A stretch of 64,000 nt of DNA from Pantoea sp. Cy-639 (GCF_011752525.1 NZ_VWXI01000019.1:53216-117215); one strand, 5' to 3'; positions 1-8,736 are shown, counted from the first letter of the stretch. Numbers and translations are program-made. Notes: generated by a model not told the origin, from the sequence alone.

Positions 1-121
1 GGTCAAGGTCGGCACCAAGGTCAAGAACATCCGCCTGTGCGATGGCGACCACGACATCGACTGCAAGATCGACGGCATCGGCGCGATGAAGCTGAAGTCG
101 GAATTCGTGCGCAAGGTCTGA
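1..121 (+). CDS. yjdM: PhnA/YjdM zinc-ribbon protein, C-terminal part
   Basis: This is the last 39 codons of a gene that begins before the window; the frame runs from base 2 to a TGA at 119-121. The tail carries the conserved PhnA-domain end, with VKNIRLCDGDHDIDCKIDG followed by a GAMKLKSEFV segment, which matches what I know of the E. coli YjdM (PhnA) C-terminus. Family members are about 110 residues with an N-terminal zinc ribbon that is not visible here. The protein was historically linked to phosphonate use, but no phn genes are nearby and its real role is uncertain. Confidence 0.85.
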   Translation, partial: VKVGTKVKNIRLCDGDHDIDCKIDGIGAMKLKSEFVRKV

Positions 122-221
122 CCCTGCCCTCGGGGCTGCCCCGCGGGCAGCCCTGACCGATCCTGCAACGGGATCGCCTGCACCACCTGGCAGAATTCTG
201 CCAATAGTCCCTTGCTATTTT

Positions 222-240
222 GATAATAAGAATTATTCTC
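222..240. promoter_or_regulatory. Fur box
   Basis: GATAATAAGAATTATTCTC matches 15 of 19 positions of the classical Fur consensus (GATAATGATAATCATTATC by my alignment). It ends about 30 bp before the ATG at 271, so a bound repressor would cover the promoter or early transcript of the small gene downstream. Iron repression is inferred. Confidence 0.7.
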
Positions 241-270
241 ATTGGAAACCGCCTTCCAAGGAGAATAACC

Positions 271-516
271 ATGACTTACCTGATCGACGCCTGGCTCGAC
301 CGCCCCCACCCCTACCTGCGCATCCTGCATCGCGAGACCGGCGAGGTCTGTGCCGTGCTTGAAGAAGACGCGCTCGATGAGCTGCGCGACCAGGGCGACC
401 TGGACCTCATGGGCCTGAATTCCAGTGAACCTGGGGTGCTGAAGGAGGTGGTACGCAACCTGTTCCTGTTTTGCTATGCACGGGCGTTGCGCCCAGGGGG
501 AACGGATTGGAACTGA
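271..516 (+). CDS. Small Fur-box-preceded conserved protein (PA4570-like)
   Basis: This 81-residue protein is acidic, with no signal peptide or membrane segment. I do not recognise a named domain; it resembles the small protein PA4570 of P. aeruginosa, known to me mainly as an iron-starvation-induced gene. The ATG at 271 follows an AAGGAG at good spacing, whereas an in-frame upstream start at 220 lies inside the Fur box and is unlikely. The box at 222-240 implies derepression when iron is scarce. The gene is monocistronic, followed by a hairpin at 522-562. Function is unknown. Confidence 0.75.
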   Translation: MTYLIDAWLDRPHPYLRILHRETGEVCAVLEEDALDELRDQGDLDLMGLNSSEPGVLKEVVRNLFLFCYARALRPGGTDWN

Positions 517-562
517 AAAACATCGCGGGTGGTGCTGCTCGGAGCGCAGCACCGCCCGCGAT
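517..562 (-). terminator. Rho-independent terminator of fklB (possibly bidirectional)
   Basis: A 17-bp stem with one mismatch (522-538 with 546-562, core GCGGGTGGTGCTGC / GCAGCACCGCCCGC) lies between two convergent genes. On the minus strand it is followed by a T run (GTTTTTC), making it a good terminator for fklB. The plus side has no T run. Confidence 0.8.
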
Positions 563-568
563 CAGGTA

Positions 569-1186
569 TTACAGAACGTCGAGCAGTTCGACGTCGAACA
601 CCAGCACGCTGTGCGGCGGGATGCTGCCGACGCCCTGGGCGCCATAGGCCAGCTCGCTCGGCACGTACAGGCGCCATTTGCTACCGGCGTTCATCAGTTG
701 CAGGGCTTCGGTCCAGCCCGCGATCACGCCACCGACCGGGAACTCGGCCGGCTGGCCGCGCTCGTAGGAGCTGTCGAACACGGTGCCGTCGATCAGGGTG
801 CCGTGGTAGTGGGTACGCACGTTGTCTTCACGGCTCGGCTTGGCGCCTTCGCCAGCGCTCAGCACTTCGTACTGCAGGCCCGAGGCCAGGGTGACGATGC
901 CTTCGCGCTTGGCGTTGTCGGCCAGGAATTCCTTGCCGGCGGCAGCGGCAGCTTCAGCCTTGGCGGCGGCTTCGGCCTGCATCACTTCGCGGATGACCTT
1001 GAACGCGGCCGACAGGTCTTCTTCGCTGACGCGGCTGTCGGCGCCGTTGAAGGCGTCGGTCAGGCCGGCAACGATGGCATTCAGGTTGACGCCTGGTGGC
1101 GGGTTGTCACGCAACTGGCCGCCCAGCTGGCGGCCGATGCCATAGCTGACGCGGGATTCGTCGGTGGACAGGTTGAGTTCGGACAT
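569..1186 (-). CDS. fklB: FKBP-type peptidyl-prolyl cis-trans isomerase FklB
   Basis: This 205-residue isomerase catalyses cis-trans isomerisation of peptidyl-prolyl bonds. Residues about 1-90 form the helical FKBP N-terminal dimerisation domain (SYGIGRQLGGQL region plus an Ala/Glu-rich helix). Residues about 100-205 are the FKBP domain, with the family landmarks VRTHYHGTLIDGTVFDSSYERG, VIAGWTEALQLM and the C-terminal LVFDVELL strand. No signal peptide is present, so it is the cytoplasmic FklB type rather than periplasmic FkpA. The start at 1186 (MSELNLS) fits the family; longer in-frame extensions are untranslated upstream sequence. It lies convergent to the Fur-box gene, the order also seen around PA4572. 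Confidence 0.92.
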   Translation of the reverse strand: MSELNLSTDESRVSYGIGRQLGGQLRDNPPPGVNLNAIVAGLTDAFNGADSRVSEEDLSAAFKVIREVMQAEAAAKAEAAAAAGKEFLADNAKREGIVTLASGLQYEVLSAGEGAKPSREDNVRTHYHGTLIDGTVFDSSYERGQPAEFPVGGVIAGWTEALQLMNAGSKWRLYVPSELAYGAQGVGSIPPHSVLVFDVELLDVL

Positions 1187-1272
1187 TGGCTTGCTCCGCT
1201 TAAGGGCGCACTGCATCCGCGCCCTTGATGAAAAGGGCGAGCAGCCTAGCACACTGGCGCGGCGTGAAGCAG

Positions 1273-1578
1273 CTACCAGGCCGAGCGCTGGGAGATCGGT
1301 ACCTTGAGGTCTTCCTGCTGCATCGAGCCCATGCCGCACATCTCGTCCTGCACGGAGCCATGCACCAGGTTCATCGACAGCGTCGGCAGGGCTTGCAACA
1401 GCAGCCGCGCGTCCTCCACCGAATGCACCCGCAGGCGCTCACCACGGGTATCGGCCAAGGGATGGGCACGTCCGCTGACCCTGGCCTCGAGCAGGTAGTC
1501 GCCACCTTCTATGGCGATCAGGTTGAGCTCATCGACATGGCCAGCCCTGGCCTCGGTATTGAGCTGATGCAGGTTCAT
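1273..1578 (-). CDS. Conserved small protein, DUF6482-like (PA4573-type)
   Basis: This 101-residue soluble protein begins MNLHQLNTEARAG and carries a conserved-looking VDELNLIAIEGGDYLLEAR block, then an ERLRVHSVEDARLLL helix and a Cys-containing HDEMCGM-like segment (QDEMCGMGS). A GAGG sequence lies 7 nt before the ATG. I believe it belongs to the pseudomonad family called DUF6482, which has no known function. It sits between fklB and a UPF0114 gene, as in P. aeruginosa PA4572-PA4574. No catalytic motif is visible. Confidence 0.7.
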   Translation of the reverse strand: MNLHQLNTEARAGHVDELNLIAIEGGDYLLEARVSGRAHPLADTRGERLRVHSVEDARLLLQALPTLSMNLVHGSVQDEMCGMGSMQQEDLKVPISQRSAW

Positions 1579-1665
1579 ACACGCACCTCGCTGCGGGAAT
1601 CCCACCTGAGTGCTCATTTTTCGTACAGCCCTGGCAAAAGCACAAGCTGCCGTCGGTCCGAAAGC

Positions 1666-1728
1666 ATCGCGGGGCAAGCCCGCTCCCACGGGCCTCGATG
1701 ACCTTGTGGGAGCGGGCTTGCCCCGCGC
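1666..1728. repeat. Paired inverted REP elements
   Basis: Two copies of the P. putida-group REP face each other: ATCGCGGGGCAAGCCCGCTC-type at 1666-1690 and its inverse GTGGGAGCGGGCTTGCCCC at 1706-1728. They lie between the DUF6482-like gene and the UPF0114 gene. Such pairs can fold in RNA and are mobilised by RAYT transposases; none is encoded here. Confidence 0.9.
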
Positions 1729-1742
1729 TGGACACGGACGGA

Positions 1743-2231
1743 TCAGTGCTTGGTGAGACGATCCAGGTAGCCCATGACGAACGCCGAAACGACAAAGGTC
1801 ATGTGGATGATCACGTACCACATCAGATAGTCGGTGGAGATGTTCTGTGCATCCATGAACACCCGCAGCAGGTGGATCGAGGAAATCGCCACGATCGAGG
1901 CGGCGACCTTCATCTTCAGCGACGAAGAGTCCATCTTGCCCAGCCAGTTGAGCTTCTCCTTGCTCTCGTCGATATCCAGTTGCGAGACGAAGTTCTCGTA
2001 GCCGGAGATCATCACCATGACCAGCAGGCCGCCGACCAGGGACATGTCGATCAGCGACAGGATGACCAGGATCAGATCGGCCTCGGAAAGGCTGAAGACG
2101 TTGGGCAGGACATGGACGACTTCCTGGAAGAACTTCAGGGCCAATGCCAGCAGGCCCAGCGAGAGGCCGAAATAGATCGGGGCGAGCAGCCAGCGCGAGG
2201 CATACATCGCGTTTTCGAGGATACGTTCCAT
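1743..2231 (-). CDS. UPF0114 inner-membrane protein (YqhA family)
   Basis: This 162-residue protein starts MERILENAMYASRWLLAPIY and has three or four hydrophobic helices (about residues 15-38, 50-75, 105-130 and 133-155). The pattern of an N-terminal RWLLAPIYFGLSL helix, a central SLIDMSLVGGLLVMVMISGYENFVS-type segment and a C-terminal HMTFVVSAFVMGYLDR matches the UPF0114/YqhA family (TIGR00645). The function of the family is unknown. Length is normal for the family. It occupies the PA4574 position and is probably transcribed alone, with REP pairs on both sides. Confidence 0.88.
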   Translation of the reverse strand: MERILENAMYASRWLLAPIYFGLSLGLLALALKFFQEVVHVLPNVFSLSEADLILVILSLIDMSLVGGLLVMVMISGYENFVSQLDIDESKEKLNWLGKMDSSSLKMKVAASIVAISSIHLLRVFMDAQNISTDYLMWYVIIHMTFVVSAFVMGYLDRLTKH

Positions 2232-2392
2232 GGACAGGGGGAGACTCGTGAGGTGACGGAAAAAGCGCGAAAGTATAGCCAGCCACCTGAATCAGCAAAA
2301 GCCTGTGGCTGCTTGTCGCAGCGCATCGTGGAGGGAGAAAGCCACGTAGGCGCAAGCAGCGGCGTGGAAACAGGATGCATGAGAGCGTTCTT

Positions 2393-2482
2393 CGTAGGAG
2401 CGGGCCTGCCCCGCGATGGCACCAGCAGATCGCTGGCAATGACCAGGCCTGGCCGCTATCGCGGGGCAAGTCCGTCCCCACA
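2393..2482. repeat. Paired inverted REP elements
   Basis: A GTAGGAGCGGGCCTGCCCCG copy near 2394-2418 and an inverted TATCGCGGGGCAAGTCCGTC copy near 2457-2480 flank a spacer of about 40 bp. The arms differ at a few positions from the group consensus. Confidence 0.85.
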
Positions 2483-2506
2483 AGATCCGCTTCCTGGCAA
2501 GCAGGT

Positions 2507-2845
2507 TCAGGTTTCCGGATGGAACTGATAGTCCCCGAGGTTGCGGCAGCGCTCACCGTTGATCCGGCGCAACTGCGCCTGCAGGTGAATACACCAGATC
2601 TGCGGATCCTGGCTCACCTGGTAACCGTGGAGCGTGAGGCTGTCGACGATGGCGTTCATCACCGATTCGGCCACCATCGGGCCGTGGAACGGCCCCTGGG
2701 CCTTGATGGCCGAGGGTTGTTCACCGGCCATGCCGGCGGCGAAGAGCAAGGTCCACATGCCGTTGTCGCCAGCCAGTGGACGAATGCTGCATTCGATACG
2801 GGTCACCAGGCCCAGGCACTGGCGGGTGAGGCTGAGGTTGCGCAT
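2507..2845 (-). CDS. Conserved hypothetical protein (PA4575-type)
   Basis: This is a 112-residue protein with an ATG at 2845 preceded by a GAGGGGAC ribosome site. It begins MRNLSLTRQCLGLVTRIECS and contains SIRPLAGDNGMWTLLFAAGM and a VMNAIVDSLTLHGYQV helix. There is no signal peptide, membrane helix or known catalytic motif. It occupies the position of PA4575, downstream of the Lon-family protease gene on the same strand. I do not recognise a function. Confidence 0.65.
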   Translation of the reverse strand: MRNLSLTRQCLGLVTRIECSIRPLAGDNGMWTLLFAAGMAGEQPSAIKAQGPFHGPMVAESVMNAIVDSLTLHGYQVSQDPQIWCIHLQAQLRRINGERCRNLGDYQFHPET

Positions 2846-2873
2846 GGCGGCGTCCCCTCTGTGAAGCCCTGTT

Positions 2874-2899
2874 CAGCCCGAAACGCTTCGGGCTGTTTC
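2874..2899. other. GC-rich hairpin upstream of the PA4575-type gene
   Basis: A perfect 9-bp stem, CAGCCCGAA / TTCGGGCTG, has a 4-nt loop. It lies between the Lon-family gene and the next gene on the same strand. The plus side is followed by TTT, the minus side by no T run. It may be a partial terminator or an RNA processing element. Confidence 0.4.
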
Positions 2900-3007
2900 C
2901 ATCCTGAACCCTGATACCGTCCTTAGTTCCACTGTAGCCGACCTGCGGAAAAGTTAGAAAACCGGCGCTGAACGGTAGCACTTGGCCGCCAGCGCCAGTT
3001 TATTGAC

Positions 3008-5446
3008 TTACGCTGGCCTGGCTTCGCCGATCAGCTCTTCCTGCCGCTCCTTCTCGGCCTCCTTGAGTTCTTCCTCGCTGATCATTTCGGCGATCTCTCG
3101 CAGCCGCTCGACCACCCGGGCGTTGACGCTCCCCTCGGCGAACTGGCCCTTGTCGTCCAGCGCGCCGGCCTCCTCGCCCACCAGCAGGCTCAGCGCCTCG
3201 TCGGCCTGGCTGACGGCGTAGACATGGAACTGCCCGGCCTCGACGGCTTGCAGTACACGTTCGTCGAGCATCAGGGTGGCGACGTTGGCTTTCGGGATGA
3301 TCACCCCCTGTTCGCCGGTCAGGCCGCGGGCCTCGCAGAGGCGGAAGAAACCTTCGATCTTCTCGTTCACGCCACCGACCGCCTGCACCTCGCCGAACTG
3401 GTTGATCGAACCGGTGATGGCGAAACACTGTTTGAGCGGCGTGCGCGACAGCGCCGAGATCAACGTGCAGGCCTCGCCCAGCGAGGCGCTGTCGCCATCG
3501 ACGTAACCGTAGGACTGCTCCAGGGCAATGCTCGCGGAAATCGCCAGCGGGAACTCCTGGGCGTAGCGACTGCCCAGGTAACCGGTCAGGATCATCACCC
3601 CCTTGGAGTGGATCGGCTGGCCAAGGTTGACCTCGCGCTCGATGTCGACGATACCGCTGCCGCCCGGGTAGACGGTGGCGGAAATCCGCGCCGGCATGCC
3701 AAATGCCGAATCGCCGACCTCCAGCACGGTCAGGCCGTTGCACTTGCCGATGGCGGCGCCTTCGGTATCGATCAGGATGATGCCGGCCAGCATGTCGTCG
3801 AGCACCCGCTGCGAGACCCGCCCGGTACGGGTGGCCTTGGCCCTGAGGGCCCGCTCGATGTGGCCGGCATCGGTCATCGCCTCGTTGGCCAACTGACGGA
3901 TGAAGTCCGCCTCGCTGACCAGCTGGAACAGGTCGCCGATGCGTGCCGACAACCGCGACTGATTCTCCGCCAGGCGTGCGCTATAAGTCGCCAGCCGGGC
4001 CACCGCGTCGCTGGTCAGTGGCGCCATGCCTTCTTCATTGGTGCGGGTGCGCAACAGTTGGGCGAACTGCTCCAGGTTCTCGTCGAGCATGGGCATGTCT
4101 TCGTCGAAGTCGACCAGCACCCGGAACATCTCCTGGAAGTCCGAATCGTGGTCCTGCAGCGCGTAGTACAACTGGCGCGAGCCGATGATGACCAGCTTGA
4201 TGCCAAGCGGAATCACCTGCGGGGTCAGGCTGACCGTGGCGACCCGGCCCAGCTCGCCCAGCGGCGACTCCATCTTCAGCTTGCGCGACTGCAGGGCGCG
4301 CTTGAGAGCATCCCAGACGAACGGCTCGTTGAGCATCTTCTCGGCCTCCAGGATCAGGAAGCCGCCGTTGGCACGGTGCAGCGCCCCAGGGCGCAGTTGG
4401 CGGTAGGAGGTGTACAGCGCGCCCTGGTCGGTGCTGTATTCGATGCGCCCGAACAGGTTGTCGTAGGTCGGGTGAGGTTCGAACACCACCGGTGCGCCGC
4501 CATTGCCCGAGTGGCCGACTACCAGGCTGGGCGCGTACTGCTCCTCGAGCATCTTGCGCGCCACGGCGTCGGTCTTGCTGTCGTCGACCAGTTGCTCGAC
4601 CACGGTACGCAGCAGATTGAGCTGAACCGATTGCAGGTAGGCGCAGACCGCAGCGTTCTCTGCGTATTTCTCCGACAACGGCGCCAGCAGCGGTTGCAAT
4701 GCGAGGGTGATGGTCTCCTCGTTGAGCTGGCGCAGCTGGTTGTTCGATTCGCGCTTCCACTGCGGCAGGCTGGCCAGCTCTTCGTTCAGGCGCTCCTCCA
4801 GCCCGGCGATATCTTCATGGAAGCGCTCACGCACCTCCTCGGGCAACTGGGCGAACTCGGCTTCGTCCAGCGCCTTGCCGTCGGCCATCGGGGTGAAGGC
4901 GACGTTGCTGCTGTCGCGGTACAGCGCCACGTCCTTTTCCAGCGACGCACGCTCGATCACATCGAGGGCGCGGTCATAGCGCTGGTTGAAGGCGCGGTCG
5001 ATGGCGCCCTTCTTCTGCTGGTAGGAGGGGTGCTCGAACACCGCCGGGAAGGTCGCCAGCAGGTTGTCGATCAGGCCGCCCATGTCGCTGATGAACGCCT
5101 GGGCACTGCCGGCAGGCAGCTCCAGCGCGCGCGGCTCGCGCGACTCTTCGAAGTTGTTGACGTACAGCCAGTCCGCGGGGGTGGCCTGGCGCTTGCCTTC
5201 GGCTTTCAGGTAGCGCTTGACGAAGGAGAAGCGCCCGGTACCGGGCTCGCCCATCACGTACACGTTGTAGCCGGGGCGTGGCATGGCCACGCCGAACTGC
5301 AGGGCCTCGACGGCACGCTCCTGGCCGAGGACCCCACGAAACGGTTCCAGGTCGTCTGTATTGGAGAACGCGAACTGTTCGGCAGAGAAACGCCGGGTCA
5401 GGGCTTCGGGCGCGAGACGCAGGCGCGAGGCGACAGGATCGGGCAT
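3008..5446 (-). CDS. Lon-family ATP-dependent protease (PA4576 type)
   Basis: This 812-residue AAA+ protease is distinct from housekeeping LonA. The ATPase region has a P-loop-like GEPGTGRFS at residues 66-74, followed by a long helical insertion (about 150-330) rich in Glu and Gln, then the second half of the AAA module with a GGFLILEAEKML segment. The C-terminal Lon protease domain has the catalytic serine in DGDSASLGE (Ser653) and lysine in GGVNEKIEG (Lys696). They are 43 residues apart, the same spacing as the LonA Ser-Lys dyad, so the protein should be active. The start at 5446 has an AGGAA nearby. Relatives are the LonB/YcbZ and AsrA-like group; substrates are unknown. Confidence 0.85.
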   Translation of the reverse strand: MPDPVASRLRLAPEALTRRFSAEQFAFSNTDDLEPFRGVLGQERAVEALQFGVAMPRPGYNVYVMGEPGTGRFSFVKRYLKAEGKRQATPADWLYVNNFEESREPRALELPAGSAQAFISDMGGLIDNLLATFPAVFEHPSYQQKKGAIDRAFNQRYDRALDVIERASLEKDVALYRDSSNVAFTPMADGKALDEAEFAQLPEEVRERFHEDIAGLEERLNEELASLPQWKRESNNQLRQLNEETITLALQPLLAPLSEKYAENAAVCAYLQSVQLNLLRTVVEQLVDDSKTDAVARKMLEEQYAPSLVVGHSGNGGAPVVFEPHPTYDNLFGRIEYSTDQGALYTSYRQLRPGALHRANGGFLILEAEKMLNEPFVWDALKRALQSRKLKMESPLGELGRVATVSLTPQVIPLGIKLVIIGSRQLYYALQDHDSDFQEMFRVLVDFDEDMPMLDENLEQFAQLLRTRTNEEGMAPLTSDAVARLATYSARLAENQSRLSARIGDLFQLVSEADFIRQLANEAMTDAGHIERALRAKATRTGRVSQRVLDDMLAGIILIDTEGAAIGKCNGLTVLEVGDSAFGMPARISATVYPGGSGIVDIEREVNLGQPIHSKGVMILTGYLGSRYAQEFPLAISASIALEQSYGYVDGDSASLGEACTLISALSRTPLKQCFAITGSINQFGEVQAVGGVNEKIEGFFRLCEARGLTGEQGVIIPKANVATLMLDERVLQAVEAGQFHVYAVSQADEALSLLVGEEAGALDDKGQFAEGSVNARVVERLREIAEMISEEELKEAEKERQEELIGEARPA

Positions 5447-5702
5447 TGGGTTTCCTTACTTCGGCGGGGGCGGATGAAGGGCATTCTGGCGCTGCCAGCG
5501 CGCAGCGGCAAGGCTCGGCGGGACTTTATGTCGCAGCCCTGCGCGGTGATCACGTTAGCAATTTTTCGCAATAAACAACGCAACCTTTGGATCGTGCCTA
5601 AACTCCAAGCTGCGCGGGTCGGCGGTTGGCCTGCCCGTCCTGGCAATCCGTTTGCCAGAACCCCTGACCATTGGTATGTCACTTGAGAATGAGAACAACG
5701 CT

Positions 5703-6191
5703 ATGAAACGGATTATTCTGGGTACTCTGTTCGCCGCAGTCTCGATCAACGCCATGGCCGAATCGCCAGGCGGCCCGAACTGCGGCTGGGGCAACATGCT
5801 GTTCGAAGGCCAGCGCGGCACGCCGGCCCACTTCCTGGCCTCCACCACCAACGGCACCTCCGGCAACGCCACCTTCGGCATGACCTCCGGCACCAACGGC
5901 TGCTCGACCAAGGCGGCCCTCACCTATGGCGGCAAGTCCTGGTTCGCCATGAACGGCATGATGAACGAGCTCTCCGAGGACATGGCCCAGGGCCAGGGCG
6001 AAGCCCTGACCACCTATGCCGTGGTCCTGGGCGTGGCACCTGAGGACCGCGCGCATTTCGCCGCCGTCACCCACGAGCACTTCCAGCAGATCTTCAGCAG
6101 CGCCGACGTGACTGCCGAGACTGTCCACAGCAACACCCTGGCCGTGCTCAAGAGCGACCCGCAACTGGCCAAGTACGCCACCGAGGCTTGA
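5703..6191 (+). CDS. DUF3015 family exported protein
   Basis: This 162-residue protein has a short Sec signal peptide (MKRIILGTLFAAVSINAMA, cleavage near residue 19). The mature part is GPNCGWGNMLFEGQRGTPAH, followed by glycine- and threonine-rich sequence with two cysteines and a helical tail. This is the DUF3015 pattern, common in pseudomonads and of unknown function; the family is periplasmic. The ATG at 5703 is preferred to an in-frame codon at 5652 because only it gives a signal peptide. It is divergent from the Lon-family gene and followed by a terminator at 6203-6227 and the DUF4105 gene. Confidence 0.85.
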   Translation: MKRIILGTLFAAVSINAMAESPGGPNCGWGNMLFEGQRGTPAHFLASTTNGTSGNATFGMTSGTNGCSTKAALTYGGKSWFAMNGMMNELSEDMAQGQGEALTTYAVVLGVAPEDRAHFAAVTHEHFQQIFSSADVTAETVHSNTLAVLKSDPQLAKYATEA

Positions 6192-6202
6192 GTCACACGC
6201 CT

Positions 6203-6227
6203 CCCGCCCCGGCAGCGGGGCGGGTTT
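6203..6227 (+). terminator. Rho-independent terminator after the DUF3015 gene
   Basis: The stem CCCGCCCC / GGGGCGGG with a short loop is followed by TTT. It sits 12 bp after the stop codon and 40 bp before the next gene. The T run is short, so read-through is possible. Confidence 0.6.
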
Positions 6228-6269
6228 GGCGCGCCACCTTTCGGCATCATCAGGATGTAGTTGCCCGAC

Positions 6270-8123
6270 ATGCTCAAACGCCTCGCTCCCCTGGCGCTGA
6301 TTGCCAGCGCACCGCTATACGCCGCACCGCAGATCGCCCCGGCTCGCCTGCAGCAACTGGCCGCCACGCCCTACTGGATCGCCCTGGGCCACTACGAGAC
6401 CGCCAAGCTCGGCGGCTGGCGCAGCTATGTGGATGATTCGCGCTTCTTCCTCGCCGAGGACGGTGCCCATCATCCCGACCAGGAACTCGCGGCCACGGTC
6501 CAGGCGCTGTACGCCCCGGCCAGCCTGGGCGACAAGCACGCACAGTGCGTGTTCCCGGCGCGAACCCGCTGGCTGCGCGAGCAACTGAACCTCGCCGACC
6601 TGCCGCGCCCTGACTGCCAGGAATTCACCACCTGGTATCGGTCGATCGACCCGCACAGCGCCGCCCTGATCTTCCCCGCCGCCTACCTGAACAGTCCGTC
6701 GTCGATGTTCGGCCATACCCTGCTGCGCATCGACCAGTCCAATACCCGGCGCGACGACACCACGCTGCTGAGCTACGCGATCAACTTCGGGGCCTACATC
6801 GAAGGCAGCGACAACAGCATCCTCTATGCCTGGAAAGGCCTGATGGGCGGCTATCCCGGACTGTTCGCGATGATGCCCTACCAGGAGAAACTGTCCGAGT
6901 ACCGCAGCCTGGAGAACCGCGACCTGTGGGAGTACCAGCTGGACCTGACGCCGGAAGAGACCGGACGCATGGTCGAGCATGTCTGGGAGCTCAAGCAGAT
7001 CAGGTTCGACTACTTCTTCTTCGACGAGAACTGCTCCTACCGCCTGCTGGAGTTGCTGCAGGTGGCCCGGCCGGGCCTTGACCTGACCTCGCAGTTCCCA
7101 CTCACCGCCATCCCCACCGACACGGTCAAGGCGGTCAAGCAGTCCGGGCTGGTCTCGGACGTGCGCTACCGCCCGTCGCGCGAACGCGAACTGCTGGCCC
7201 GCGCCGAGCCGCTCGAGCATGGGGAAAAACAGCAGGTATTGGCCATCAGCGCCGATACCGCACACCTGCAAAGCCCGGACTTCACCGCCCTGCCCCGCGA
7301 TCGCCAGGCCCTGGTGCAGGACGCCGCCTACCGCCTGGAACGCTACCGGGCCAACGGCCAGGAACGCGACCCGGAGCAGGCCCGGCGCAGTTTCGAACTG
7401 CTCAGGGCAATCAACGGCAACCCGCCCCCGCCGCTGCAGGTCGAACGCCCCGGCCTGCCGGAGGACGGTCACCAGTCGCGAACCTGGCAACTGGGCGTCG
7501 GCACCCGGGAAGACCGTGCCTTTGCCGAATACGGCCTGCGCATGGCCTACCACGACCTCAACGACAACCTGTACGGTTTTCCCCTGGGCGCGCAGATCGA
7601 GATCCTCCAGCTCAAGCTGCGCCAGTACGAAGGCAACGAATGGCAGGTGCAGCGCCTGGACCTGGCCACCATCCGCTCGCTGACGCCACGCAACGAGCTG
7701 CTCAAGCCCTGGTCCTGGCAGGTCGCCGGGGGGCTCGAGCGGGTGCCGGGCAAGCATGACGACGAGGTGCTGGTCAGCCACGTCAATGGTGGCGCCGGGG
7801 GGACCTGGCAACTGGGCGACGACCTGCTGGGGTTCGCCCTGGGCACGGCGCGGGTCGAGCATCACAACGACTTCGCCGGTTTCATCGCTCCGGCTGCCGG
7901 CTTCAATGGCGGGCTGCTGTGGCGCAACGGGCTGGGCAACCTGACCCTGGAGGCCAAGGGTGACTACTTCACCAATGGCGAGGTGCGGCGCAGCCTGAGC
8001 CTGAACCAGCAGTGGGAGATCAGCCGCGACCTCGGCGTGCGCCTCAGTGCCTCGCGCCAGTTCAGCCATCTGGCCACTGCGCAGAACGAAGTGATGCTGG
8101 AGCTGAAGTGGTACCAGTACTGA
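6270..8123 (+). CDS. DUF4105 domain outer-envelope protein
   Basis: This protein of about 617 residues has an N-terminal signal peptide (LKRLAPLALIASAPLYAA). The N-terminal half contains the DUF4105 (Lnb-like periplasmic) core: YLNSPSSMFGHTLLRID, then LLSYAINFGA, WEYQLDLTPEE and FFDENCSYRLLELL, with conserved His and Cys. The C-terminal half, after about residue 400, is rich in alternating polar and aromatic strands and resembles an outer-membrane beta-barrel. The family's role is not established; a lipoprotein N-acyltransferase link applies only to the Lnb relatives. A TTG at 6261 has a better-placed AGGA than the ATG at 6270, so the true start could be three codons earlier. Confidence 0.8.
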   Translation: MLKRLAPLALIASAPLYAAPQIAPARLQQLAATPYWIALGHYETAKLGGWRSYVDDSRFFLAEDGAHHPDQELAATVQALYAPASLGDKHAQCVFPARTRWLREQLNLADLPRPDCQEFTTWYRSIDPHSAALIFPAAYLNSPSSMFGHTLLRIDQSNTRRDDTTLLSYAINFGAYIEGSDNSILYAWKGLMGGYPGLFAMMPYQEKLSEYRSLENRDLWEYQLDLTPEETGRMVEHVWELKQIRFDYFFFDENCSYRLLELLQVARPGLDLTSQFPLTAIPTDTVKAVKQSGLVSDVRYRPSRERELLARAEPLEHGEKQQVLAISADTAHLQSPDFTALPRDRQALVQDAAYRLERYRANGQERDPEQARRSFELLRAINGNPPPPLQVERPGLPEDGHQSRTWQLGVGTREDRAFAEYGLRMAYHDLNDNLYGFPLGAQIEILQLKLRQYEGNEWQVQRLDLATIRSLTPRNELLKPWSWQVAGGLERVPGKHDDEVLVSHVNGGAGGTWQLGDDLLGFALGTARVEHHNDFAGFIAPAAGFNGGLLWRNGLGNLTLEAKGDYFTNGEVRRSLSLNQQWEISRDLGVRLSASRQFSHLATAQNEVMLELKWYQY

Positions 8124-8148
8124 TCCTGTGACAGGTGCCATCTACATG

Positions 8149-8212
8149 GGCGCTGGCTTGCCACGCGACAGACCGGACTGGTCATCGCGAGGCAAGCGCG
8201 TTCCCACAAGCC
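8149..8212. repeat. Degenerate REP pair
   Basis: GGGCGCTGGCTTGCCACGCG and the inverse ATCGCGAGGCAAGCGCGTTC lie about 20 bp apart between the DUF4105 and lipoprotein genes. Several positions differ from the consensus. Confidence 0.6.
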
Positions 8213-8297
8213 CCTGCACAGCCTGCCGAGCGATCCTTCGACAGCGTTTTGACATCGCGCCAACAATTCCCCACCTAGACTTTGCGAAATCTGTCGG

Positions 8298-8669
8298 ATG
8301 GGTCTTGTGGATATGTCGCGGTACGGGTCGCTGTTGTGGATAACGTTGTTGCTCGCCGGTTGCCAATCGACCCATGAACAGATGGTCGACCAGGGTTATC
8401 CCCCCAACTATGCCGACGGCTTCCAGGACGGCTGCAGCAGCGGTCGCCAGGCCGCCGGGCTGATGGTCGGCGAGTTCCGCAAGGACGTCCCTCGCTATTT
8501 GCACGACCGCCAGTACGAGACGGGTTGGGACGATGGCTTTCGCCAGTGCCAGGCGATGCAGGACAACGAGGACCAGCGCCAGTACCGTGAGCGCTACTGG
8601 GACCAGCGCGAGCGTGACTGGCAGCAGGAGAAGGACCGCGACGCTGCCCGCGCCTATCGACGCAACTGA
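8298..8669 (+). CDS. Small charged lipoprotein
   Basis: This protein of about 123 residues has a lipoprotein signal ending in the lipobox LLLAGC. The mature part has a Cys-containing N-terminal segment with GY-rich repeats (YADGFQDGCSSGRQA and YETGWDDGFRQCQ look like two related copies). The last 35 residues are almost entirely charged (Arg, Glu, Asp, Gln). Two starts are possible, 8298 and 8313; both leave the signal intact. It lies 67 bp before the Gre-like gene on the same strand. No family with known function is recognised. Confidence 0.7.
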   Translation: MGLVDMSRYGSLLWITLLLAGCQSTHEQMVDQGYPPNYADGFQDGCSSGRQAAGLMVGEFRKDVPRYLHDRQYETGWDDGFRQCQAMQDNEDQRQYRERYWDQRERDWQQEKDRDAARAYRRN

Positions 8670-8736
8670 GGTCGCAAACGGACAATCGACGAGCCCCGCG
8701 AGCTGCCATCCTGGTCTTCAGCACAAGGAGTCCGTC

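Noticed and set aside
3224..5686. 820-codon open frame on the plus strand opposite the Lon-family protease gene
   Set aside because: It is antisense to a protein with intact catalytic dyad and has no domain-like order; long antisense frames are common in high-GC Pseudomonas genes.
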